In this document: piece by piece, positions 1-11,430 of the stretch
How positions within the stretch are numbered: the stretch's first letter is position 1
Layout: each line of letters begins with the position of its first letter
Assembly (NCBI GenBank): GCA_963930775.1
Contig: OZ005693.1
Location: forward strand, 2,852,001 to 2,916,000
Reading direction: 5' to 3'
Length of the DNA: 64,000 nt
From: Cliona cf. orientalis
Taxonomy: Eukaryota; Porifera; Demospongiae; Clionaida; Clionaidae
Notes under the pieces: model-generated
The model's database searches: none
The model's input: the letters and a program-made list of their open reading frames with translations, nothing else
What the model was told of the DNA's origin: nothing
Made by a program: the position numbers and the translations under genes

Positions 1-2713
1 TCCTTGACACTGGCTGCATGCATGTAAAAACACGTTAACCTGCACCATCACTAGTAGGGTAACTGTGCACAATTCAACATTAATAATTATAATTTATTAA
101 TTTAAATTTGTTGATCATCATGAGTGCGTGACATATATATAATTATAATTAAGCTAGTTCAAACTTAAATATTATAGTGGATAATGCATTGCTTACCCAT
201 CTTCAAATTCCCAAAATATACATGTTGTAGTACCATTTTCATCATTCGTTAAGAGAGCCTATGTATGAAAAAGGAAATCAAATGTGTATATACATAATAT
301 AATATCAGGAGTGTGTATATATACATAATATCAGGAGTATATTACACACTCCCAGGGTTATATACCTTATCATAAGGTGAGTGTGTGAAGATAATCTCTA
401 CTGGAGTGGAGAGGTCGGATGTGGTGCAGTTGTCACAACTGTAGGAGATAACTGGAGAGGCCAGTCGCAGCACTTGATCCCTGTGTATAATATTATTGTA
501 TTGTATAATTATGGTCTAAAATTAATGAAAGCTATATTATGTATAGCTTAAGCTATATAGCTAGGTATACTACTAGACCCTATAATCCTATACTAACGTT
601 ACGGTATCATTTTGATCTTCATCACTGAGACTCTCTGGTAAGAGTCCTGTCATATTTCTGAAGAGGAAAGAAGCCATTCTGACTGGAGCTCCTCCTGCAA
701 TAGCACCCTCTAGCACTTCTCTAGGGATGCTTATTCTAGCACTGTCTTCATCAATGAGGGACACAAAATCTTTGTCAACTGCTCTCACTTCCTCAACACG
801 AAAGACTGCCATAAAAGTTATTGTATTATAATAATACTTAAGTTATAAATGGGTCCAGTGCTTGTAAAACTGATCACACCACAGTGACTGTCATGCATCT
901 CTATATAATATTATATGTAAATATTCATCGATCATACCAATATTATTGAACATCATAGTGATTGGATGAGATAAGTTGTGGTTATTCAGTGCAAATCTGT
1001 CTATCAGCTTGAGCAAGGTGCTGCCAGCAATTCCCCGCGGAGGCTGCGTGGATTATAGTGAAAATTTGATCAAATTTAATCACATAATTATGACGAAACA
1101 TAATATAGCTATACTTGTAATAATAATTGTTATAATTATATAACAGATACGTATACCGTGAGTGACTCAAGTCTACTTTCTCTATTTGTTTGAGGAATGT
1201 CCAATAAACTGCTGCACATGTTTAACAACATCTGCATATTAATAAAAGTAATTACCAGTACAAGCAATAATAATATACAATACAACGTTGATGTACCTCA
1301 GTGGTTTCTGACTCAACCTCTTTCCTTCCCAGGCTTTTGACGGCAGCGCTGAGGAGATAGATCGGAGCTGACAGATTCACCTCACGATCTCGGACTGCTC
1401 TCTTGATCACAGCCGACTGATTGTGACTCAGATGCTCAAGAGCATTAAATACGCTCTGAATTTGTAGGAATACAGCACTGAATTTAAAATTAATATGATA
1501 TTGCATGCTTAAGTATACATGTACTATACTGGTTACATTAATAATTATATTATTGTGCTATAATAATTCTTATAACATTACACAAGTCCTTATCCAAATT
1601 CAAACATTAAATATTATTCTGATCTTTAGCAACAGTTGCTATAGTCTTGATACATGCATAATATAATATATAAGAATCATGGAAATAGTATTATATACCA
1701 GTATTATAATAATAAAAAATAATATTATACCCACCACATTATTACAAACTTCGTTGAATCCTGTCTTATTCATGATTATTTGATATGCTTGACGCTGCCG
1801 TATTTGAGCTGGAATATTATCAGCCATCTCAAATTCTAGATCTGGGGGCCGACAGACAATCTTTGTTTCAACATCAGATGAGCCTTCAGGATCTATGCTT
1901 GCTATAGGATTTTAATACAGTAACTGTTGAGATTTGCTAGCCATAGATCTATTTGTTGTAAAATTTGATTTTCTGTTGTAAGAATCACTATAATTATGCA
2001 TACAATAATTATCATATTTATTATTATTGATTTACTACGGTTATATACTTACCCATGGCAGTGGTCTTTGCACCGAGGTGTAATTTTGTTGAATCAATGA
2101 CTGATAACTGATTGAGTGTAATTGAGATAGGAATATTTGTACCCTCTTTACATAAGTTTATGTATTGTTTTGTGCCAAGTAGTTGTACACTGTCAGGAGG
2201 CTGTCCACTAACTTTGCTGACAATGTTCAATTGTTTCATCCCGCCGTTTGGATCAACCACGCAAGCTCCAACAACATCACCTTCCTCTGTAACAACGTGA
2301 CTGCGCGTGTCTAAGGATTGCTTATAACAATAAAAGCTTCTACTAGTGTAGAATTTATTATTACTACCACGACGTCTGATAGTCGTGCTTCTATTTGAGC
2401 CAGGTACAAGGTGGTATTCAGTATCATTGCTCTCAGTGACGTTAGGCCGATAAACAGCATACTTCACACGATAAGGCTTCGAATCATCATTAGCAGCAGG
2501 CCCATAGTAGCATACCCTCCAATTGGTGATCTTCCCGCTACAGCAAATTGGATGATCTACGTCCAAGTAGAACATTTCGGTCGCATCGACTTGGAACCGT
2601 GTGTCATCAGTTACACCACAGAAGTCTTGAGCCAATATTATAGAAGTGCAGTGTAGAATCACTGCTGCAGCAGTAGCAACTACTATTACAATCAAAAATC
2701 GTGAACAAGCCAT
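1..2713 (-). CDS. Adhesion-GPCR-like receptor 1, 5' portion (partial)
   Basis: The first exon (2053-2713) starts with a hydrophobic signal peptide (about 30 residues) and encodes a roughly 190-residue extracellular region with several cysteines and N-glycosylation sites. I do not recognise this region. Further exons with splice-like borders lie near 1730-1910, 1292-1447, 960-1070, 590-812, 370-480 and 197-248. The later ones align exon by exon with the GAIN-type region of the complete adhesion GPCR at 21622-25500; both share an ISIPREVL block followed by VRMAS(F/L)LFRNM. The GPS and seven-helix part would lie left of the window, so receptor status is inferred from the paralogue. The N-terminal region is much longer than in the paralogue, so the ectodomains differ although the GAIN parts match. 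Confidence 0.65.
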
Positions 2714-2777
2714 CGATCGATCAGAAAAGTAAAGCGGCTCGCGATCACACAGTATCTGTTATCATACACTGATATTT

Positions 2778-2860
2778 TAGTCTCGAACCCAGACCCCTCC
2801 CTTTTCCGCATACTACATCCAGCGCTGCGGAAAAGGGAGGGGTCTGGATTCATTTGCCTG
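2778..2860. repeat. Short foldback with 21-bp perfect arms
   Basis: A perfect 21-bp inverted repeat (2789-2809 and 2827-2847) encloses a 17-bp loop. It begins with TAGTCTCG and sits just upstream of the first exon of GPCR 1. A hairpin of the same layout lies upstream of GPCR 2 (25613-25672). It is probably a miniature foldback element. Confidence 0.7.
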
Positions 2861-3265
2861 ACCCACTCTTCCGCGCCCAAACGCGCAGATGCATAACTTA
2901 CATCGTCAATGCTATCAGCTAGGGACTATACATTATCCCTGGTGCTATGGCTTAAAAAATTAATAGTACGGTACAATCTTATTAATATGTACAATGTCAG
3001 CATTGAACATGTAGCTACTGCTGGTCTTTGTCCTGCTATGCTATGGACGTCGTTCCTCTCTCTCTCCTTCTTCCATCTCCGTGTCACTGCCACCATCTTC
3101 CTGAGACTCCTCCTCATACTCATCACAATACTCCAGTAATTCCACCACAAGTGCAGCTACATGTATACAGTGAAATTATTGGCACAATACATAATAATTA
3201 TTATGTACAGCATATAATAATTATTATGCTGTATATATAATAATTATTATTATTTGGAAATACAG

Positions 3266-3510
3266 TCGAGCCTCCGATAACGGACCCTCCGAGAAGAGGA
3301 CAACCTCTCTACAACGGATAAGCGTCATGTTACGGATTGGATTTAGCATGATTGTAGTACTTACGCAACCTCCGAGAAGTGGACGCTTCTCGATTCCGGA
3401 CAGCGGACAAAAGTCCAGCTCCCAACGTGCACTTTCCAATACAAATTCGCTTCTAAATAACGGACAACAGGAAACCATGCCCTCAAAAATGTGCCACGCC
3501 CACACTATCA
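3266..3510. repeat. Pogo/Tigger-like non-autonomous repeat
   Basis: It begins with ACAGTCGAGCCTCCGATAACGG, close in style to pogo/Tigger termini, and has internal repeats of the CCTCCGAGAAG(A/T)GGAC type. The right end is not clear. Related termini occur at 6382-6481. There is no open reading frame of substance. Confidence 0.45.
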
Positions 3511-3953
3511 AGCGTGCACGCTGATGCGTACATGATAGCTACTGGCCACTAATACTATAAGCTCGAGTCCACCAACTCCATCTTGTCTAGGTAAGGCATA
3601 GGTCCATAGAGGTGATACACACAATGTCATGGTACATGTATTTCCAGTCCATAACCAGCTCCTTAGCAAATGGAAGGAGATGGTGATGATGAGGACAATG
3701 ACATTGATCAACAAGAATCCCTTACAACTTGCAAAGAAGTTAGCTATAACTGTTTGCTATAGTATACTTTTAAATTTTGAGTAGCTATAAAGGACATGGA
3801 TATGAAGCCTTGTCTGTCAGTTCAAATATTGACAAGATTCACGGTTAACCTAGCTAAAGCATGCCATCCGCTGCAAGACAAGCGAAGCTGCGTCACTAGT
3901 AGCATGCAATCATGTCATGCAATGACTTACTCACAACACATAATATACAATTA

Positions 3954-4085
3954 TTACACACTCCTTCATTGAATAGTGTGATTTATTACTACCCGAGGTG
4001 TGGATATTCCACGAGGCCGAAGGCCGAGTGGAATATCAACACCGAGGGTAGTAATAAACACACTATTCAATGAAGGAGTGTGTAA
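3954..4085. repeat. 132-bp foldback (MITE-like palindrome)
   Basis: Arms of about 55 bp, starting TTACACACTCC and ending GGAGTGTGTAA, fold around a centre containing GAGGCCGAAGGCCGAG. It lies immediately downstream of the Crypton recombinase gene. I see no certain target duplication. A partial relative (ATTACACACTCC) is at 338-355. Confidence 0.75.
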
Positions 4086-4220
4086 TCATCGTTTTATTAT
4101 ATACCAGTCATGAGTTCAAAATAATACTCTTGATAATACTGTATGGCATAATGTATATAGCATGCATGTTAGAAGACATTATAACACATTGCTCATGATT
4201 GATGATGATGATGATGATGG

Positions 4221-5472
4221 TTACTTGTTGAGGATGTGTACTGTACAGTTGTAAAAGCTAAATTGGCTCTTGCTGCTCGACGTTGTGGAATCTATAGTAA
4301 CAGTTTTGTTCTGTGTGATAACTGAGTTCTGAATATCTTGAAGGGGCTCTCTTGGGGCAGTCGAGTTGTGTCCTATTATTGGGAGTTTGTCTGGCACATC
4401 ACATAAGGCATTACTTAAACCACTGGACATGGCAAGCTTAACTCCATCGCTGGTCTTGCTGGCATAACTGCGGATGCTGGTTTCACTCTTATGTCCACTA
4501 ATACACATGATATGACGTGCTTCAAATCCACACTGGTCAAGAATAGTGACAGAAGTGGCTCGGATCGAGTGATTTGTGTATTCCCTTGATAGCTGAGCTT
4601 GTTTTGAGAGGGCTTTCATTTTACTTCCTAGAGTGTTAATACCGACCACCTGTTTATCGTACCATGCCAAGGATCCTTCAGTGGTTTGTTTCTTAGGTCG
4701 TTGAAAGAAAGCATCACACTCAGGATTGAATTTTGATATATACATATCAAGGGAACGTACAGGACACATTGGATCGTCCTGTTTCTCATACATAAATCCA
4801 CCTTCTTCAGCTTCGCTATCTTCCCTTCTGTTCTTTGTGAGCTCGTCTCTATTCTGAAAAGCATATCTCCTGCCTGAGGCATCCACTCCAAATCTAAAAG
4901 AATCTCTTTTGAGCTCACGAAGGTTTTCCTGTCCGCGTCTACAGAAAAAAAGCATCACTTCAAACCACACCTTGTTTTGTAGCCCAGTGGGTGTGGCCAT
5001 ATCAAAAGTTTGGCTTCTATACAGCTTCTTCAAGTCTTCAGGAGCAATAGGAGGTTTGTGTTCAACTTTGGCTTTTCCTTGTCGCTTTAGCTCCACTGTC
5101 TTAGCCTTAAAAACTCGATTTGCTTCCTCAAATTCTGGACCGTTTATGATGTCCACGTCTGGTCGGCTATTTTTGATATGACGGCATAGTCCAAAGCGTA
5201 TAGCTGTGAGACTCGACTTTGTGTAAGGCTGTTTGTCCTTTCTCCTCGCTTCAACATAAAATTTTTTTAGCAGCTCGTTTAGAGAGGCTACTGGAAGGGA
5301 CAGTGACAAAGTCCGTTGACTGGCCTTTTTCTTGCAAATACAACTGCAAAACTCCAACTGATACCTTTGTTGCTCGTTTTGTGTTTACGCTATCCTTGTC
5401 CAGTAGTAACGCTGTTATTTCATCCTCGCTCACACTCGCAAATCGACTCTCTGCTGACTCAACTGCCGCCAT
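4221..5472 (-). CDS. Crypton-type tyrosine recombinase (one apparent frameshift)
   Basis: The main frame (4221-5357) encodes a DUF3504/Crypton tyrosine recombinase, a family that cuts and rejoins DNA through a tyrosine-DNA intermediate. Visible catalytic landmarks are an early arginine in FCRRGQENLREL, the H-x-x-R box in NHSIRATS, and the GHKSETSIRSYAS block with the second histidine and the candidate nucleophilic tyrosine. The N-terminal helical region (LNELLKKFYVEARRKD) is the usual core-binding part. The natural start is probably the ATG at 5470-5472 (MAAVESAES). From there the reading is in another frame until about 5280-5340, so a one-base indel separates start and core. The C-terminal tail is serine/threonine rich. 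No terminal inverted repeats were seen, as expected for Cryptons. An alternative is a host-domesticated ZMYM/QRICH1-like gene, but isolation inside an ATRIP intron favours a transposon. Confidence 0.8.
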
Positions 5473-5499
5473 GCTATACTTGAACGACGCATAGCAACC

Positions 5500-6380
5500 A
5501 CTGACGCTTAGCGGTTGCTAGGTGATGTGTACGTGGCGCAGCGCCGCACTTCGTAGCGCATGTTGAATACGACGATTTATTCAACGGTTCTTGACCAATG
5601 AGATTACAGTATTAGTATTATAGTATATAATAATTATATTTATTAGGTTTGAACATTTAATTGTCATAGTTAGTACATTTTTACATTTCAATGAATCTCT
5701 GCCCTATTAAAGATTATTTAGCGTAAAGTGCCAATTATCGACATACGGTTTTCTCCCGCGTGTGCTGTTGCTTAGGAACATCGCCTGAATTTCGAACTTG
5801 GACCAAAAGGTAGGGGGTCGCCAGGGCTACAAGTACCTAAAGTCTCAGGGGGCTGCCTATCAAAATGCGTCTGCAATGGCAATTTTAGCTTATAATTGCG
5901 AATGCCAGTTATCAACAGTCGGTACGTATTATCGGCACACCGTATACTTTCAATACAATCAATTATCGTCACTTGGAGCATTGTCATCACAGTGCATGCA
6001 ATCCAAGAGTAAGAAAATTATATAAAAAATACTAGCAGGTGCATAATCATGAGCTCTAACTACTGAGACAACTTCATGTTCATAGGTGAGCTTGTTCGAT
6101 CTTTATCGTTTTTTCAATCTTGGCAGAAGCGCCTCGGGAACGGCACCATCGCGTCTTTGCCCCTGTATTGAGAAAGTAAGACACTGTGAGGGTCATCTTA
6201 TCACAAATGAACCAAAACTTACCTTCAAAAGTCCAGCCTGAAGCACAGAAGCGAGTCGCGATCGACCACGCGAAGTTATTATTAAACGCGCCACGCCCAC
6301 TGCCTATACTAAGGCCCTATGTCGATAATCGATACCCGTATTTCCGATAGTTGATACCTGTCGGTAATTGGCACATTATG
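5500..6380. other. No gene recognised
   Basis: A GC-richer stretch (5500-5600) follows the recombinase start and includes an inverted GCAACC...GGTTGC pair. The rest shows only short unsupported ORFs, with no known repeat, RNA gene or splice-supported exon. Confidence 0.5.
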
Positions 6381-6381
6381 C

Positions 6382-6481
6382 TACAGTCAAAATGTGGCAA
6401 ACCTCCGAGATAAGGACAACCTCCGAACAAAGGACAAAAGGCCTGTTCCCAAAGTGTCCTTTGTTCGGAGGCTCGACTGTA
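6382..6481. repeat. 100-bp pogo-like MITE
   Basis: It runs from TACAGTC to GACTGTA, with inner inverted segments CCTCCGAACAAAGGACA and TGTCCTTTGTTCGGAGG. The terminal TA pairs fit a TA target-site duplication of the Tc1/pogo type. It is non-coding. Confidence 0.7.
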
Positions 6482-6554
6482 ATTTTAACCTCATCTCCAG
6501 ACCATCCCATGTTTTTTAACATTGCATGGAAAATCACGTGCAATGTTGAAAAAC

Positions 6555-6962
6555 ATGATATAACTAGAGCTCTGTAGAGCACATACCCCGCGCGCTCTGT
6601 AGCCACTGTAGCGTAGTACTGCAACACTCTGCGGTATAGCTGTTTTCTGGCCTGACGACCCTTTCCAACACTGAGCTTGAGCATGCGCAGTTGCATTAGC
6701 ATGCTAAAAGAGTGGGTGTGGTCGATAAACCACAGGCATTTTCATGATTTTGAACAGAAAAAGCACGATTTGTAGTACTAGTAAGCCTTGTTGAGAAATT
6801 CGAAGCCCGTACAAACCAGTTTTTCACCGATATCTACCGATTGGTTGTGCTTACAGCACGCACAGACGCCTAGAACTCGAGATCTGGCGATTTTCGTGCC
6901 GACAACAACAACAGACGGACAAACCGATTGCTTTACCCCTTGCGCATGCGCGCGGGGTAATA
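6555..6962. repeat. Repeat family R1, copy 1
   Basis: About 400 bp, nearly identical to 10420-10804. Both copies start CTAGAGCTCTGTAGAGC and end CGCGCGGGG, with inner TACCCCGCGCGC and GCGCGCGGGGTA (6584-6595, 6948-6959). Both are flanked by TAA, which suits a 3-bp TAA target duplication. It is non-coding. Confidence 0.75.
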
Positions 6963-7280
6963 ATAATAATATTATTACTATGTCATGGCTGGTGGATACA
7001 AGGCTAAAACATGTCCACCATATTAAATTCCCATGGGAGTGGGTGGGGGGGGGGGGGGGGTCATAGCATAGCTGAAATCGAGGGAGGAATTGTACACTGA
7101 TATACAAGTAACGTAGCCATTATGTACAATATTATATATAATCATTCTCAGAAATGATTTCTGTGGTTAATAATAATTACTAACGGATCTGATATCTATT
7201 CGGTATAATAATTGCTGATATTTCGATTAGAGCATCTTCATTGTTTTTTTTTAAAATAATACTCCCATTTTTGTATACCA

Positions 7281-7591
7281 CAGTGCAACCTCGATTATCT
7301 GGACCCCTTTGTTCCATAGGCTGATTGCTGCCATACTGGATAAGTGAAATATCCAAAAGTGCCTACATTTTTCACCAGATTTATGACAACGATACCTGTA
7401 CGGCATAATCATGCATGACCGATAGTGTTCAGAAAAGTTAAATTATGATCAGTCTTGGCCAAGGCAAAGCCTGTAGAGCCCATAGCTCATCACTCAATAT
7501 GTAACCACACCCATAAAAGGTCAATGGTCACGCCTTCTGCACATGCGTAATAATGTATTTTCTGGCAGTCCGGATAATCGAGGTTACACTT
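7281..7591. mobile_element. Pogo/Tigger-like MITE with about 24-bp TIRs
   Basis: The left end CAGTGCAACCTCGATTATC and the right end (reverse complement) AGTGTAACCTCGATTATCC form inverted repeats typical of pogo/Tigger elements, about 311 bp apart. There is no transposase. A relative starting TACAGTCCAACCTCGATTA lies at 11094 and is absent from the matching intron of the full ATRIP gene. Confidence 0.75.
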
Positions 7592-8909
7592 TATATACAC
7601 AAAATATAATGATCCATATACGTATATGTACCTTCATCCAGTTCCTCTCCCTTTGCTGTTGAGAAGAGGAAGCTGAGTCTGTTGAGCACAAAGACATACC
7701 AGTACTCACACTGCTTCAGGTGGGTGTCAAAGAACGGGTCGTAGACACTGATCAGGTACATCAGTGAGACGATCTCCTTAATAAGCAACAGTCTACAAAT
7801 TGGATAGAATGCATGGAGAATCTTTAAATCAAGAGGCATAGTGATAGTTTTCTCCCCGGCATAATATTACGTGCACAGAGCATACATGTAAGGCATATCG
7901 GCCGGCCAGTACAGTTTTTTCTTTGATGTGGAAATGGTCAAAGGCTTTGATGTGGCCACAGGCTCTGCCCAAATTCTGACTGCCACCACGGTTGGCTTGG
8001 TGAAGGTTTGTAAACAGAGGATGGTTACCACATCAGCTAAATAAATAAATGCACAGTTTATTATCAACTATAGGAAAGGAAAAGTCCTTTTTTGGACTAA
8101 GTACAAATCCTTTGAACACGGAAATTATTATGAAAATGAAGTATAATGTACAATAATATTATTATTATGAATGCAAGCATGTATACAATGTCATGTACTA
8201 AATTAATGTTTATTTTACATCATTACACAGCCACATGTGACTTACTCGTGCTGGGAGAATTGACTCAATTTGTAGTAAGATTTGGGAACTTCAATGAGTT
8301 TGTTCAACAATGCCGTCAGCGATTTCAAAAGCTGCAAACAAAAACACTGCTGTTTACCATGTAAACACATACCCAGCACTATAATAATAATAACATACTG
8401 CAGTATACATACATATATACATAGATACACGTACATGTAAATAGAATAGCTATACCTCGTACCTCGTGTGAACATCCACATTTTTCAAAGACAACCTTCA
8501 CTCCATTGCTGAGCATCAAGATCCGTGACACCAAACGAACAATCTGAAAGCAACAACCACAATAATGATTATCACTCTCAAACCCAGTGAGTCTCTCTTG
8601 GGCTTAGTACAATTCGGTTGCTATCAACATGGACATGATGAATGAGTATGAAGGTCTCCATCCATCCATTTAGGCTAGGTACATGTCCAGGATTGCCATA
8701 GGGTGTCCTGAGGTGTCGGGGTGAGTATCGGGTTAGGATTAGGGGACCAGGACATCTTGGAACGTTCACTGGCAATCCTGGAGTTAGGCTAAGCCTGAAC
8801 TATCATTAATTTTATGCACGTACATGTGTACGTCCCACCTAAGCAAACTATAGAGCCACAAGCAAGGGTGCCTACTCTTACTAGTATGAGAACTAACACA
8901 TATGGATTA

Positions 8910-9905
8910 TAACTACGCCACTATCATAGAGTCGGTAGACTCTATAAGTAGGGATGGCACGGATACTCCATATACAACTGTATGTAATACATTACAAAAA
9001 TCCAAATATCTCAAAACAGGTAACTTTGTGAAATTTCTAAGTGTCAAAATCAGAATCTACAGCAAATTATCTATCTAACAAGACCAAGACCATCCATCAA
9101 CTCAATTGTATATGCCAGAACCAGATGTTAAAAAAATAGCCATTTGTCAATCTTTCTTTCTTTGTCATTTCCAGGGCTAGCTCAAGACTCTCTGGACCTC
9201 TCACCTTAGTTCTCATATAAATCCACTCTATTTTGTAGCGCACATGCAGTGCAGTGGCACGCTAGTTTTGCGTTATCTCTACAGTCACATAATGGTGGGT
9301 GCGCATGTACGGCGCATTAAAGAGAGGGTGTGTCCGATACGCCATTTTTGTCATATAATGCGCATGCTCATAATGCGTTGCCATGGTGAAATCGTGACTG
9401 TAGTCAGCGGCGCGCGCTACCGCCGCTAGCAACTTGCTAACAAGCCAGCTAGCTAGCGCCCGCGCCTCGAACCAAGCTAGCTTAGCCTAGCCATAGCTAA
9501 GCGCCAGGCAAGTAGGGATGGCGCGCAATGCCAAAAAGTACACAAACAAGATTTTTAGGGATAAGAGATAATCACAACCACTATACATCCCTACGCTTGC
9601 TTTTTGCGTATATAGCATGAATCAATAATAATATAAAATTACTGACAGGGAGAACATGAATTTCTCCCACATGCAAGTCAAGAACACTCCAAGGATAGCA
9701 TGCCTTGAATAAGTTGGTCTGTAATTATAATCAAGAAAAGGATGTATAGTGGTTGTGATTATCTCTTATCCCTAAAAATCTTGTGGATGTATAGTGGTTG
9801 TGATTATCTCTTATCCCTAAAAATCTTGTTTGTGTACTTTTTGGCATTGCGCGCCATCCGTACTTCATCCTTCAATTTTATTCAATTGTTTTTACACTTG
9901 TAACA
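8910..9905. mobile_element. Composite repeat R2, copy 1, in an intron of the ATRIP duplicate
   Basis: It starts near TAGAGTCGGTAGACTCTA, runs through about 500 bp shared in reverse orientation with 61900-62362, and ends in a foldback whose about 80-bp arms lie at 9512-9593 and 9783-9865. Part of the right arm is tandemly repeated at 9740-9780. The matching intron of the full ATRIP gene (26999-27275) lacks the insertion. Confidence 0.75.
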
Positions 9906-10419
9906 ATATGAATAACACTACCTGAAGACGTATCTTGAAAATGATATCCTTATCATTGGCGTTGGGAGTAGGCTCGAGCAGGCTTTGGTAGCAGATGAGA
10001 GGGAGGCAGGCCACGTTGTTGTGCAGACAGATGAGCTCTGCGATGGAAGGAGATCGCACCAGCTGGTAGAGAAGCTGGAGGGTGGTTAGGGTGAGCTGGG
10101 GGTCGTCCTTGTCTAAGCAGTGACCTAGCTTGTCGTCATGAAATAGCGAGGAGAACCTGAAGCGGATACACACGTGTACACATTTGCAATAGGCAATAGT
10201 GTAAGCAACTGTGTATATATACTTAATGGAAGTGATTTCCTCGATCACTCAAGAGTGGATACTAAGCTACAATAAGCATACAAAGTACAGCAAATAACAT
10301 TTCTTAACCCAAAGAAACATTACTGCATACATGTAAGTACATGTACATGTACACATGAATATTCACAAGTTTTGATGTTTACCTTTCAATAAGGTCTCTA
10401 CCTAAAACACACTATAACT

Positions 10420-10804
10420 AGAGCTCTGTAGAGCACATACCCCGCGCGCTCTGTAGCCACTATAGCGTTGTATTGCAACACTCTGAGGCATACATGTAGC
10501 TGTTTCATGATATGACGACCCTTTCCAACATAGTGCTTGAGCATGCGCAATCGCATCCGCATACTAAAAGAGTGGGTGTGGTCGATAAACCACAGGCATG
10601 CTGAACAGAAAATGCACGATTTGTAGCACTAGTAAGCATTTTTGAGAAATTCGAAGCGCGTACAAACCAGTTTTTCACCTATATCTACCGATTGATTGTG
10701 CTTATAGCACGCGCAGACGCCTAGAACTCGAGATCTGGCGATTTTCGTGCCGACAACAGACGGACAAACCGATTGCTTTACCCCTTGCGCATGCGCGCGG
10801 GGTA
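10420..10804. repeat. Repeat family R1, copy 2, with empty site known
   Basis: Same element as 6555-6962. The homologous ATRIP intron at about 27660-27690 reads straight through ACTATAATTACATG without it, giving a natural empty site that places the borders to within a base or two and supports a TAA duplication. Confidence 0.8.
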
Positions 10805-11089
10805 ATTACATGTATGCATACACCCAGTTCCTTTTATAACTGACCTTTGTAGCGTTTCCTCAGGGCAATCTTCAGCCAAGGCTGTCAAAATCCTCAGGCT
10901 GGTGTTCACATTCTCCAGAGATTCACGCTGGACAAAAAAAAAAAAGATGCACACAGGTACAGTGTATCAGGGTGTGCTATAGTGCATGTATAGCAATCTG
11001 ACAAGTACAGTGGAACCCCTCTATTCACAATAATCATTATCAGTAGCTTTCAGCTACAAGAAAAGGGACCGTTTGGGACTTTTCTTTTG

Positions 11090-11430
11090 TAGTACAGTCC
11101 AACCTCGATTATCCAAACCCCTTTGGCCAAGGAGAAATTTGGAACCGTTTGGAAAAGCAAGAAGTTTGGATAACGTTGACCACACCCACTAGATCGATCA
11201 TGCATGCAAAAACGTATCATTGGCAGATTTATTGAGCATTTTGACGATTTTAATCCCATTCTCGATTGATAGAATGCTTACCATGCGTTTCTTTTACTTC
11301 TTTGAGTGTTAAAACTAGATTTGATAGCAGTGCAGCAGCTGGTTCTCGTGTGGCAACGACGCGACATAGGTTTATTGCGCATGCGCAATCTGGTCACATG
11401 GTCACAATGTGTACTTTGACCCTGAATTTT
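11090..11430. repeat. Pogo-related insertion in the ATRIP duplicate
   Basis: The segment begins with a pogo-like end (TACAGTCCAACCTCGATTA), and an inverted relative (GTTTGGATAACGTTGA) sits at about 11174. This stretch is missing from the matching intron of the complete ATRIP gene, so it was inserted after the duplication. The right border is unclear. Confidence 0.5.

Noticed and set aside
982-1170. 62-codon minus-strand ORF in the first GPCR gene
   Set aside because: Wrong frame; the exon frame matching the paralogue (AGSTLLKLIDRFALNN) is a different one.
4200-4220. (GAT)n run after the Crypton stop as a coding extension
   Set aside because: It lies beyond the in-frame stop at 4221-4223; simple repeat only.
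7867-8067. Possible extra ATRIP exon (minus strand)
   Set aside because: The equivalent in the complete gene (26340-26460) is frameshifted by deletions and lacks good borders, so it looks intronic.
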